Shown here in pieces: positions 51,439 to 62,553 of a DNA stretch of 64,000 bases (positions are counted from its first letter, which is position 1; the number at the start of each line of letters is the position of its first letter). Origin of the DNA: Dioscorea cayenensis subsp. rotundata (Eukaryota; Streptophyta; Magnoliopsida; Dioscoreales; Dioscoreaceae); contig NC_052474.1 in NCBI RefSeq assembly GCF_009730915.1, forward strand, positions 21,673,501-21,737,500. The letters run 5' to 3'. Under the pieces are notes generated by a model. That model saw nothing but the letters and a program-made list of their open reading frames with translations. It did no database searches and was not told the DNA's origin. Both the position numbers and the translations under genes were made by a program.

Positions 51439-53320
51439 GTTAACATATGATGATAAAAGAGAAAGCAAAGTAAGTAAAACCCTAGAGAGAACAGTGATGA
51501 AGTGAGTACCTGTAGGCGAGCGTAGGTGACTTGGCAAATCTTGCGAGAGTTGAAGACCTCCCATGGTTGCATGTGGAAAGCTTTGTAGAGTCTCCATGCT
51601 GCTTCCGGAGAAGTTAAGTTCACAAAGCCATACCCCACATTGCACTTGTTACTACAACAACAACAACAACAACAACAACAAAGACACAAGAAGAAAGATG
51701 AAAAACAATAAAAAAATAAGTAAAGGAAAGAAAAGCTGTTGTTTTTGTTAGACCAGTGGAAACAAAGGAGTGTTGTTGATTAGAGGAAGGGTAATACACA
51801 CTGGGTATGATTTACAGGTTACTACTACCAGGCATTATTTGAGCTTTGATATGTCTTTTCAAAGACCTGCACAGATGATGGACTGATGCTAATGCTAATA
51901 ACTAATAGTAATGATGATGAGGATAATACTGCCTGACAGTGATTATTAGGGTTTGATGGGTGTGTCTCTCTTTTGCAATTTCCTCTTTAATTATTTGCTC
52001 CCTTCCCCATGGCTATTCCTTTTCCTCTCATATCTTCCTTGGGAGATTTGGTTAGGAGAGAAAGGAAAGAGAGAGTTTGTCTTTGCATGCCAGCCCACTT
52101 CATTTCCATCTGCATTCTTGCAGCTGGGAAGTCGACGATGCAGTGTACGGTAAAGACAACAACACAACAGGCTAAGAGATATAAGAAATAGAGAGAAAGA
52201 GAAAGAGAAAGCAGCACCAGGCACAAGCACCATTTAGCTTTTCCTCTTTCTGGTTTGGGGTTTCACTGCAATGGTTGCAGAGAAACTTTTAATGCTCATA
52301 TATATATAAATATATTCGTTTTTGGGGTTGAAGTTTTGGAGAGGATGAAGAGATGATTTGAAGTAAGGAATTGATCAGTTACCTGAAATCAACCGACACC
52401 ATGGATTTCTAGTTTCAAGAAAAGCTAAACGAAAGAGTCCTGTATGATATAACAAACTCTCTATTTGCTAATATTGGAAATGCAGAAGAAGACCAATGGC
52501 TTTTGACTTACTTGAAATCAATGGGGAGGTAGACGAAGTCATAGGCAGACATCGGCTCTTCTCCTCCTCCACTTCCACTCTGCTCGTTGCAGTGTATGCA
52601 GTGGCTGTCCAGCATGTTCAGCAACAGCTTCTGACTGTGCACTCCAACCCAAATACAATACTTTAATACATACATTCACATTCAACACTTCACTTCATAC
52701 ATATACACACACATATATATAGTTATATACATACACTAACACATACAAATATGATATATATATATAAATAGATAGATATAAGAGAGAGAGAGAAAGAGCT
52801 CAGGAGCAGACCTGTACTTGTTGGGGATGTTCTTAATCATAACAGTGGTTCTGGAATCTTTACATGAAGGAGATGATGATGAGGAGGATGAGGATGATTC
52901 CTTAGTGTCAACATCCTCCTTGAAGAGAAACATAGACTCTTCAATCTTAATAATCCCATGGTAATGGTTCTTCCAACGTTGTTGCTGCTTGAATGAAGAT
53001 GAGGATGAAGATGATGATGATGATGATGAGTTATTGTTGTTGTTCTTGCCTCTTCTTATACCTCCACTATTACTATTTGTAGTAATACTTGTCCTTTTGA
53101 TCAACCTCATGCTTTCACCACCATCAGTAACACCTCCTCTTCCTCCTTTGATCTGACTCCATCTCTGTGACTGCCCAGTGTTTGTGTTGCTTGTTTTGCC
53201 CATTAGTCTTGGGGGCAATGGCAGGTTCTGCTGCACTCCTGACCTTCTCTTCTGTTGACCACTACTGCTACCATTGATTATATATAATTCTTAGTTCTCT
53301 ATTCTGTGAAACTTATATAA

Positions 53321-53357
<37 letters not shown>

Positions 53358-54298
53358 ATACCTCTTTGGCTTATTGAATTCAATCATCAACTGCATTCCA
53401 AGCACTTGCTTGCCTCTAAGTTCAGACAATGCTCGGGCAGCATCTCTAGTATCAAAGAACTCCACCACTACCACTACCTTCTTCTGTTGCTGCCCATGCG
53501 CCACTTCTCTCATTTCCTTCACTCCACCTACCAAAAAGCAAACAAGAATCACCATCAAACAATAATAACAAACCAAACAAAACAACCAATTCCGCAAACA
53601 AACAAACAAATACCAAAAGATTCAAACACTTGTCTGATAGCATCCAAAGATAAACCCTGCCCACCGGCATTAAGGATGCAAAGCGACCCTTGGTTCGGTC
53701 CATCCAACTCTTTATCAGTGAAGTTCGCCCACACTGCTTGCCCTCCGATCAACCCCCGACCACCACTCATACCACCACCACCACCACCACTACCATACAT
53801 CCAATAAACAACCCCAGCTTGCTCCGCAGCAACAGCAGCAGCAGCACCACCCCATCCTCCAGGTACCACACCATACTGCTGCCCTAACCGCAACTGCTGC
53901 CGGACATGCTGTTCTCGGATCTCAACCACCGCCGCTTGCGCACTTCTCAAATCATAGAAATGCACTGTAACCTTCCCCTCCTCCCCAACCCCTCCCATCT
54001 CCACCGCCCTAACTCCTCCAAACTCCTCCATCGCCACTCTCACCATCTCCACCGACACTCCTCTCGGCACAAAACTCACCTCCACTCCTCTCCTCCCTTC
54101 CTCCTCCTCCTCCTCCTCCTCCACCATCTGCCCTGTCATCACATACTGCCCCGGCACCGCCGCCGTCGCCGGCGGTGCCGCCGGCTGCTGGTACTGGATG
54201 TAAAATTGGGGCGCCACCATCGGCTGGGCTGCAAGAGCAAAGCTAAACGAAGGATAAAACTCCTCCGCCTTTGGATCCAAGCTCCCAGCCCTCTCCAT
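51056..54298 (-). CDS. TEL: TERMINAL EAR1-like (Mei2-like) RNA-binding protein
   Basis: Six exons on the minus strand: 54298-53614, 53527-53362, 53267-52812, 52634-52512, 51651-51510, 51379-51056; 631 aa, all in phase. The start [16 protein letters not shown] matches the TEL N-terminus. Degenerate RRM1 (about 75-135: [35 protein letters not shown]) and RRM2 (about 206-284: [40 protein letters not shown]) precede a Ser/Asn-rich linker. The hallmark C-terminal Mei2 RRM runs from about 424: [57 protein letters not shown]. The tail has Thr and Asp runs. TEL proteins (TE1, PLA2/LHD2) act in shoot and leaf-base meristems to restrict leaf initiation timing. The [14 protein letters not shown] insert inside the RRM is also a TEL trait. 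Exon 3 has two usable acceptors three bases apart. Several trinucleotide runs lie within the coding exons. Confidence 0.95.
51120..51166. repeat. (CAT)n coding microsatellite (Asp run) in TEL exon 6
   Basis: About twelve ATC/CAT units on the plus strand encode the acidic Asp run near the TEL C-terminus on the minus strand; the neighbouring GTGGTT-type run encodes Thr. Confidence 0.9.
51403..51438. repeat. (TTG)n microsatellite in TEL intron 5
   Basis: About twelve TTG units; a second complementary (ACA)n run lies at 51654-51681 in intron 4, so the two flank exon 5 as inverted complements. Confidence 0.9.
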
Positions 54299-54440
54299 CT
54301 CCCAACCCTAATGCAAAGATGAAGATGAAGTCGAAGACGAAGACGAAGACGAAGCGAAAGCGAAAGCGAAAGCAGAGAAAGAGTGTTATAGTTACTAGTA
54401 TACGAGTGAGAGAGAAAGAGAACAAAGACTATTGAACTTC
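54299..54440 (-). promoter_or_regulatory. TEL 5' leader with hexameric GAAGAC/GCGAAA repeats
   Basis: Immediately upstream of the TEL start the plus strand carries (GACGAA)n and (GCGAAA)n runs (54331-54375), then an AG-rich patch; on the transcribed strand this is a pyrimidine-rich TTCGTC/TTTCGC leader. A GGTTTTGGGAAAACC palindrome-like motif (about 54441-54457) follows. Confidence 0.45.
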
Positions 54441-57365
54441 CGGTTTTGGGAAAACCGGTTTTAATTTAAATGACAAATAAATTTTAATTAATTAATTAAA
54501 TTAATAATAATAATAATTATTATTATTATTATTATTAAATAAATAGAAAGGGGGGTTTTATACTTAATATCGATGGGGTGGGGGAGGGATACGCCGGCGC
54601 TGCTTATGATTCGATGTAACGGTTCACCACCACCGCCGTAACTCTTGGGTCGGTTCCGACATCGCTTATCCACCGTCCGTTCTACTCTCCTTCTTGCATC
54701 TCGAGATCCTCGTTCTTTTACAGTTTATTTGTTTTTATTTGAAATTACATACTTACCCCTTTCAGGACATGGTTATTCACATTCTTTATATATATATTTT
54801 TTTAAAAAAAGGAAATTACAAATATATCCTCATATTAAAATTGATTTTTTTTTTCAACTTTAAAGTTATGAAAATTTTATTCTTCTAAAAACAAAAAAAA
54901 TCTTTGTTAGCTGTATTGTATTATTCTAATGATTATAATTAATAAGGGGTTATCTTATTTAACAAGTGAATTTTTTTTTTTGCTTAAATGAACTGAAATT
55001 TTTATTTTCTCAAATATTTTTAGTAGATCTAGTATTATTATATAAATAACTATAGTTTTTTAATTTAAAATTATTTTTGTAATTAGTATGTACTCAAAAT
55101 TAAAAAAAATACTCATGTTAATCCATATATTTATATATGGCGTGAGATATTTAAAAAATATATATTCAATGTATAAATGAACATTTTATTTATTTTATAT
55201 TATTATAATAAAATTAAATGAACTAGAGAGTTTATATTGATATGCATGAGATATAAACTCCACAAGGATATATCGGTAATTTTATATTTTTTTAAGAAAT
55301 ACATATATATAACTCAAATTAGTTTAATGAATTATTAAAGTCATAGTCATTGCACTAGTGGCTCTAGACTCTCTATACTCTCCCATGAAAACTACGAGGA
55401 GATCTCATGAGATTGTTTGCTTACCATGTATTTATTTATTTATTTATTTATTTTTATATATTTATTTATTTTGCAGAGCATGAGCTCATATATATGGTGC
55501 AATTGGATTGGTTTGACATTTGGTCCAATTTTTTACTTTTGTTTTTGCTATAATTATTACAAAAATAGATTAATATTTAATTAACAAAATTGAAAATCCA
55601 CTTTCTTTTGGGACATAAATTATAGACCAAAATTGGATTAATTTTCCAAAATGACAATCCAATTAAATTATTAAATTATAATCATCGAAGAATAGACAAA
55701 TAATATCTATTTAACAAAATTAGAATGGTTTCAATTTGTTTGGAGTTTGAGATTTCCTTCTATATTCTACTGTTTTTATCTTTAAAAAACTAATTATATA
55801 TTAAAATTTATTTTTTAAATAATATTTTTATAATTAGTTTAATTTATTTTCTCTATTCTAAAACTCATGTTATTACTATTACTATCAAAACCTTCTTAAA
55901 ATATTATTTTGATGCCAATAATTTTCTATTCTATTGATATCAGATCATTTACGTAAGTATTTATCACTTATTTATATTTATATATATATATATATATATG
56001 TTTTAATTGGAAAGTTTTAGACTGTATATCTCTAAATTCCATTATAATACTAAATATCAGCTTCAATCAACCAAATTCAAGTACCTTTAAATCCGTTCCA
56101 CCATTGAAAAATGCAAAATAATTAACTTTTTATAGTTGAATTGTATTTTTATGCTCGCATGAAATAATAATTGAAATTTTATATTTATTATTAAGAATAA
56201 TATAGAGATTAAAAAAAACTCATGATAAAAAAAACAATTTGGATTTTCATGTTCTCATATGTTATTTTAAAATTTTTTATTAAATAGTAAAATGGTGATA
56301 TTTCATGATCAGTCTAATAAGTCAAATCATATATTATTTACCAATAAAAGTTAGTAAATGAATGTCTAAGCAAGTGATTATAAATTTGGATTTTTATGTA
56401 TACAAAAACACACTTAATTGATATTAAGCTTGTGACTCATAAAAAACTAGTTAGTTAGGGAAAAAAATCATCAATTATTACATTTTTAAATTGCATTGTT
56501 CTAATTATATGGTCAAAGTTGTTCCACCAATACAAAATGTACAACATATGAAAAATTACTAAAATTAAAATACATTTGTTTTACTATGAAATGTTTTTAC
56601 GACGACATTAGAAATCATTGCAAAATCAATATATATACGAGGACTCATTCTTTAGGATATCTCCAATGAGTGTTATCTCACATAGTAAGTAAACTAACAG
56701 TAAACTTTATACACTACTTTTATAAGTAGCAACCATATATATTAGATCTACCATCAAATATTTCTAAATTTTAAAAAACATAAAAAAAACATATACTATA
56801 TATTATGATCTATTTAGTTTCCTTGGTCTACGCATACATATAGATTGACGTTGCATGCATGAACCCTACGGTTACGAAAATAAAACCAATTCAAAGGCAT
56901 ACGTTCACTCCCTATAATACTACATAACTCCACTAAGAATTAAGAAACATTCTCTTCCAACAAACATACATCAAACTAATGCTACTTTTCATATAAAGTC
57001 CTATTTGTTCATTTATATATATTTATATATATATAATTAAGAAATACTATTTTCCATCACTTTTGCTGTGTTCTCGGTTTTCTCTCCCACTACCTTAATT
57101 CATCCCCCCCTTATACATATTCTATATATTAAAAATGGTAGCCTTGTCCATCATAGCTATCACTTTAAGAAATCAAGAATAGCATTACCTATTCTTCTTC
57201 CTATTCCTTCACCTCATCTTCTTTTTTTCTTTCTATATGTTTGCATCTACTCAAATCATGCATGCAAATCTTATATTTAAACACAATATCTCTTACAACT
57301 TTTTTTTCTTTTTAAATTATTGTAGATTTGTTTCTTGTATTTTTCTGCTTATTTCTGCAACAACA

Positions 57366-57396
57366 ATGCATGCATGCATGCATGCATGCATGCATG
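57366..57396. repeat. (TGCA)n microsatellite
   Basis: Seven to eight self-complementary ATGC/TGCA units. Such a palindromic tract can form a cruciform or hairpin. Confidence 0.95.
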
Positions 57397-58351
57397 GTTT
57401 GTTCAAGCAAATGCAAATTATATGTTGATATATATATATATATATAGATGGTCCCACTGTTATCACTTATGTCCATAAATTGTTTTTAGGATGTTGGAAT
57501 AATGGGTTCCCAACATGTTTTCAAACATTCCATCACATGCATGTTGCTTGCTGCTGCTGCTTCAAAAGCTTTATCAACTGTTTTTTATACAATATGTTGC
57601 ATTGCATGCAAGCTCAATGCATGGAACAAATTGGCATGGCCCTCTTTCTTGTGCTTCAAAGTTTTATGCATAAGCTTCTGTCATTCATAGCAGTAAAATA
57701 ATTAAACAGCAACAGCATTGCATGGTCATGCCATTCTTTTATTTTATTTTATTTTATTTTATTTATTTATTATTTATTATTTATTATTTTTATAAAGTGA
57801 ATAGAGAGGCTTTGCTCATTCAAAAATAGAACCTTTTCATCAACATTGTTTATATTTATCTTGGAGCTGTTTATGCTGTGGTAATTGGACTTCTTGCCCA
57901 CACGCGTCCCTCTTATTGCACTTTTTCCTTTCTTATATATATATATATAAAGATATTTATAATAAATATGAGTATATCATGTGACCCAACTTCCAAACTT
58001 TTGAGTTGGAGCTTAGAAGAAAAGGAAATTTCAACTCACTTGTTGCATGAATAATTTATATGATTGTTTTTTTTTAAATTTTTATATTTGGAATTGCAAA
58101 TCAATATTTTAAGTTATATTTGAATTTTCATTAAATATATTAAAATATTATTTTATGGCCATATATATTTTCAATATTGTCACATCAATGTCCACTAAAT
58201 TAAGGTGAACAATATGTTTTTCCAGTCCTTCATATATTGAGGATATATTAAAAGTTGGAATGACCGAGCAATTTTTATTTTTTTATGTGACAATATGACA
58301 AGCTACCCATTTAAAATATATGTGTATTTTTATCATTGAAATCTTAACTAT

Positions 58352-58434
58352 GCATTGGGAGGAGATTGAACTCTCGATCAAGATAGAAGTCAAGTATCTT
58401 AATCATCAGACTATACCACAGTAACAATTAAGCA
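58352..58434 (-). repeat. Probable tRNA-derived SINE remnant
   Basis: On the minus strand GTGGTATAGTCTGATGATT (about 58432-58414) resembles a pol III A box and GAGAGTTCAATCTCCTCCC (about 58375-58357) a B box, with TTAAGATACTTGACTTC between them as in tRNA-related repeats. No intact tRNA cloverleaf. Confidence 0.4.
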
Positions 58435-59300
58435 ATGGTATTACATTATCCATTAGTTGTGTCATTGAGCATGTATTATTAGTACTATTACTATAAAACA
58501 TATCATATTTTTATACAAATAATAAATAAATTAAAGTAATTTTAGTGAAAATAATTTAGTTTTTAACTGCAAAAATATTACCTTGCTCCCTTAATTATAT
58601 AATTATAAATTTTTTTCACAAATAAATATAAATATAATCAGTTTAATCCAACAACTCAGCATATGACACATCAAATAAATTTTAGATCAAAATAATTTAT
58701 ACACAAACAAAACAAAGCTATCAACATCAGATACGCCAACATTTCTAAATAAGTCAAGGAATATCATAACGATACTTAACTACTAAAGAGGTGTATATAT
58801 ATAAGAAAAAAAATTTTGTGGATATTTGTCATTGGTAATAGTGTAGTGTTTTGGTTTTAAGATTTTCTACTGCAAGTATTAATTGAACTGTTCAGATCAA
58901 AACACTATACATACTATCTTTTAATGTATTATTATTTAAAAATATAGTAATTACTGTTCATTATATCTAAAAACCGTTTAATTGAGATTTAATGATCCAA
59001 ACAAACATTCATAGATTTTGAATTTACGTATGTTCTTAGACTAAGCAACCTCCCACTCTCGCTATATGTATTTGTTTATATTGTCAAGCATGCTATCAAT
59101 GAAATATCGGATTTTGCAGGGGTATGTATGAAAAAAAAGATTTTTTTTTAAATTTTTTAATCTTAAAAAATAAACTAAATATTTGATAAAATTACCATCA
59201 TCCAAAGTCTAGCGTTTGCTCGACGCACACTCTCTTTCTCTTTCTCTCGCTCTCGCGTTGGATCAATCCTTCGCTTCTCGGGGGATTCAAGCATTCCAAG

Positions 59301-60490
59301 ATGGAGGTTTGGTTTGATATCTCGGCTTGATGTTTTCCTCATTGCTTGTATTTGATTTGTTTGATCTCTGTTGACCTGTTTCTTCAGCACAGTTTCGTGC
59401 TTTTAATTCCCATTTGTTAGAGATTTTTTGGTTCTTGTATTGGTGAATCATTGCTGCCTTGTGATTTGATGCTTTGCAAGTGCTTGATTGAATTTTGGAA
59501 TTGTATATTTGTTAATTTGAATTGGTCTTTATTGTTGTTGCTGTTTATCTGGGAAGAGTTGATGCTTAGTTTGTTTGGAATCAAGGAGAGTGGAGAGTGG
59601 AGAGTGGAATTTTCTTTCTTGGTAATTGGATTTTGCATTTGTGTCTTGCTGGTAATGAATGCATAAGCACTAAATTAGCTGCATCATCATTTCTCAAGTT
59701 ATTGAGCAAATAGTATCATGGTCTAGGAGGTGAGATGGGCTGGGGAGCAATTTCACCAGTACATCGATCAAATTTGATTTTAATCATTTGTTTCTTTCAT
59801 GTAGTGTTTTTATTTGATGATTTCGATCCAATACTCAGCATCCTTGGATTAAAAAAATCACTAGGATAGGAGGTCTGAAATCTGTGGAACTGACTGTAAC
59901 CTTTCTTAGGTCTTCTATTTGGCCATAAGGATTTCTGTTGTATTAGTAAATTTGATTTCATTTTTTGATGTTAGCTGACTATTCTACAAGCAAAAACTGT
60001 GAGTAACTTGTTGTCACTTGTCAATCAACATGTGTTGAAGTTTTAAGTGATAATATTGCTTGAATGTTCAAAGTACTTTAGAAGATTGTGATCATTAGCA
60101 CTAATTGTCCAAACATATGAAAATGAACCAATTGGGTGTTGCAGATATAATTTGTGTTTCCATCTTAAAGTTTTCTCTTCTTCTGTTGGAAATTTGGGAT
60201 AGCTGATGAAAATAGTGATTATGATTGAAGAGTCTCTATATAATCTAGTGCAACACTCCTTGAGATGATAAAATCCAGATTCAAAACATGACCTTGCTTG
60301 ACTAACTATTTGATAGTCTCACTCCTTAGATCAACAAATAGTTTTGTCATTGAAAAGGTTCGCAATATCTTTAAAATCAAGTATTAATATTTACAAAAGA
60401 CTTCACATTCTGTTTGCTAAACGTAAGTAACTTGTGTAATTGCAGATAAAAGGTCTTTGCAAACAAGGACTAACGCATGATGGGCACTTA

Positions 60491-60523
<33 letters not shown>

Positions 60524-62553
60524 GGCAAAGGACATTTCCTAGATAACTCAAATGATGATGTAAAGACATTTCCTGACACAAAGAAAAGTTCATGGCGACA
60601 CAAATAAAGTTTATTACTGTATAGCTAAATATACGAATGATAAAATGAAGTTCAAATACCCAAAAAATAGAAAAAATACATTATGCGACAATGTTGCACA
60701 ACCATTAAATGGTAAACTTAGAGCATGCAAAGAGCATACTTCTAGTGTTTAAGATGGTTGTTGCTGTAAAAACAATGGCATTAACTTGTATCAAGTTCAT
60801 CTGAATATTGGTGAGGGTGCTGGTCCAGTTGCATGTGGGAGAGTATAGAATGGGTAAATTTGTCTTTGCAGGTTAAGACTGGTTACTTTTACTACAGGAG
60901 GAGGGGTTATTGTTATTATCTGTGATGGTTTCAAAGCCTGTTTATCAATACCCCCAATGCTAGTGTTGCATTTTATTTCTTCAGTTTTGCCAAAGCAACT
61001 TGATCTCCATTCAATCCTGGTCATGCCATTATGTGTGAAATGCGACTTGAATTGAGTAGATGCTATGTCTACTTCTGTTCTTTGTTTCTAATCAACTTAT
61101 ACATTGTCTAAAGCCTAATATTTTTTTAATTCTTTTTAAGAATGGCAAGTGCTTTAATGCCACTGTTTCAGCTGGATGTTGTTTATTCTTATGACTAATA
61201 TCTGTTGTGGGCCTTGTGGCATTAGAGCATTATATTTTAGTATAAATGATGGTTAGTGCTCCTCTAAGTCAAGATGTTAGTTCAAAATGGGCATTTTGTG
61301 CATTGTGGATATAGTTAGAAGGATCCTATAATGCATTTTTCGGAACCAATGATTTAAAAGTGTTAATATTCAATGGCATCAAAGATGATCACGAGTGTCT
61401 TATTTTATGTGCCCCCATTAAATTGAAATGAACCATTCACCATACCTTCATCAAATTTAGCCAAGTGACCAAACCTTATGGCAATGCCATTGACAACCAG
61501 CACTTCCATTTCTTTTGTATTGAGATGGTTTCTTCATTTCTTATACTCTCTTGGTCCAATTTTATCTGGTTTTTGATTGCATGCCCAACCTGAGTAGTGT
61601 GAAAGGAGTCCTTCTGTCACTTCAATTTAGATTACTTTTCGGATGAGTTCTGATTAGTTAGTGCTATTCTGTCATTTATCAGCTGTACTTGATTATACTA
61701 TTAAATTATTTGACTGTTCCCCTTTATTAGATTTAGTTCATCTTGTTATTGAATTTTCTATATACCAGTACTTGGTTAATCTTTTGGTGCTGATGGGATG
61801 AATCTTCCTAATGGGTGCATCTTTTTCTGTTGGTTTTGTTGAACAGTTTTGGTTTTTCCCTTCTTCATTTCTTGCAAAATATGGCCTCTTGTAGTTTATA
61901 TGGAGAGCTTACCTTTATTTCATAAGTTTATTTAGCACAACTGATCTTGGAATGGCATCTTGTGCGGCTGTCTTCTTATAGTAAAGTTTGGTTGATAAAC
62001 TTCAGTTGGTGTGCTTTGACTTGATTCCATTTGACACATCCATTTAACTCCCAAACAGAATAAGTGGTTAAAATGGCTGGTTTTTTGTCAAGAAACTCAT
62101 AATCTATCTCATTCTATGCAGGCGAGTTCTTATATGGGTTTGGCAACTATAATATCTGTTATAACCATGTTTTTTGTGCCCCAGCATAGTCAGGCACTAT
62201 TCTAATATTTCCTTGTTAGACGTAATATTAAGTGTTGTTTTTGTCCTATTGAAATTTGGTTTGTGGGCAATTCTTTTGGCAGCATTTCCGGTCAAGAGGT
62301 TCAATTGATAAAAACAAGGCACTAGTGGAGCATTTGCAGTATTATGGCATTATCAAGTCTGGAAAAGTGGCAGAAGTAATGGACGTTATTGATAGAGGAG
62401 AATTTGCACCTTCTGGATGTCCAGCTTATGATGACAGTCCTATGCCAATTGGTTATAATGCGACTATTTCAGCTCCTCATATGCATGCTACTTGTCTTCA
62501 ACTCTTGGAGGAGCATCTGCAGCCAGGCATGCGTGCTCTAGATGTTGGATCAG
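59301..62553 (+). CDS. PIMT: Protein-L-isoaspartate O-methyltransferase, 5' part; 3' end outside window
   Basis: Two exons seen: 59301-59306 (ATGGAG only) and 62283-62553, joined in phase across a 2.98-kb intron (GAG|GTTTGG ... TTTTGGCAG|CAT); the second ends in phase 1 at G|GTCTTT. The 92 residues visible are diagnostic of PIMT: INKNKA-like SIDKNKALVEHLQYYGII, VMDVIDRGEFAPSG, then DSPMPIGYNATISAPHMHA (substrate/active-site region) and the SAM-binding motif I ALDVGSG, cut by the intron. The enzyme methylates L-isoaspartyl residues with S-adenosylmethionine to start repair of aged proteins, important in seeds. The next exon should begin GA-AC-GG (the T-G-Y-L part of motif I) but I found none up to the right edge, so the following intron exceeds 11 kb of expectation only if the exon was missed; at least 1.4 kb is seen. 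A chloroplast-targeted alternative start upstream cannot be judged. Confidence 0.9.
60490..60522. repeat. (AAT)n microsatellite in PIMT intron 1
   Basis: About eleven AAT units. The rest of this intron shows no coding sequence. Confidence 0.95.

Larger units (their letters stand above)
54441..59200. other. Large AT-rich intergenic spacer
   Basis: No gene recognised over 4.7 kb. It holds (TAA/ATT)n near 54504-54536, (TTTA)n at 55428-55453, (TA)n at 55979-55999 and 57430-57445, a (TGCA)n tract at 57366-57396, TTTTA/TTTAT repeats at 57735-57790 and a tRNA-like remnant at 58352-58434. The part at 57460-57700 is rich in TGCATG motifs but shows no convincing microRNA hairpin or protein by eye. Confidence 0.6.

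Noticed and set aside
51069-51689. Long open frames opposite and beside TEL exons 5-6 coding poly-Ser, poly-Val, poly-Met or poly-Thr.
   Set aside because: They are translations of trinucleotide repeats in other frames; the TEL frame alone gives conserved sequence and consistent splice phases.
53690-54322. Plus-strand open frames over TEL exon 1 rich in His, Leu and Ser.
   Set aside because: Shadow of the GC-rich TEL exon on the other strand, no recognisable domain.
57237-57701. Small Cys-rich frames and a possible microRNA-like foldback in the TGCATG-rich spacer.
   Set aside because: No known miRNA sequence, no clean stem by eye, and the frames are short and biased by TGCA repeats.
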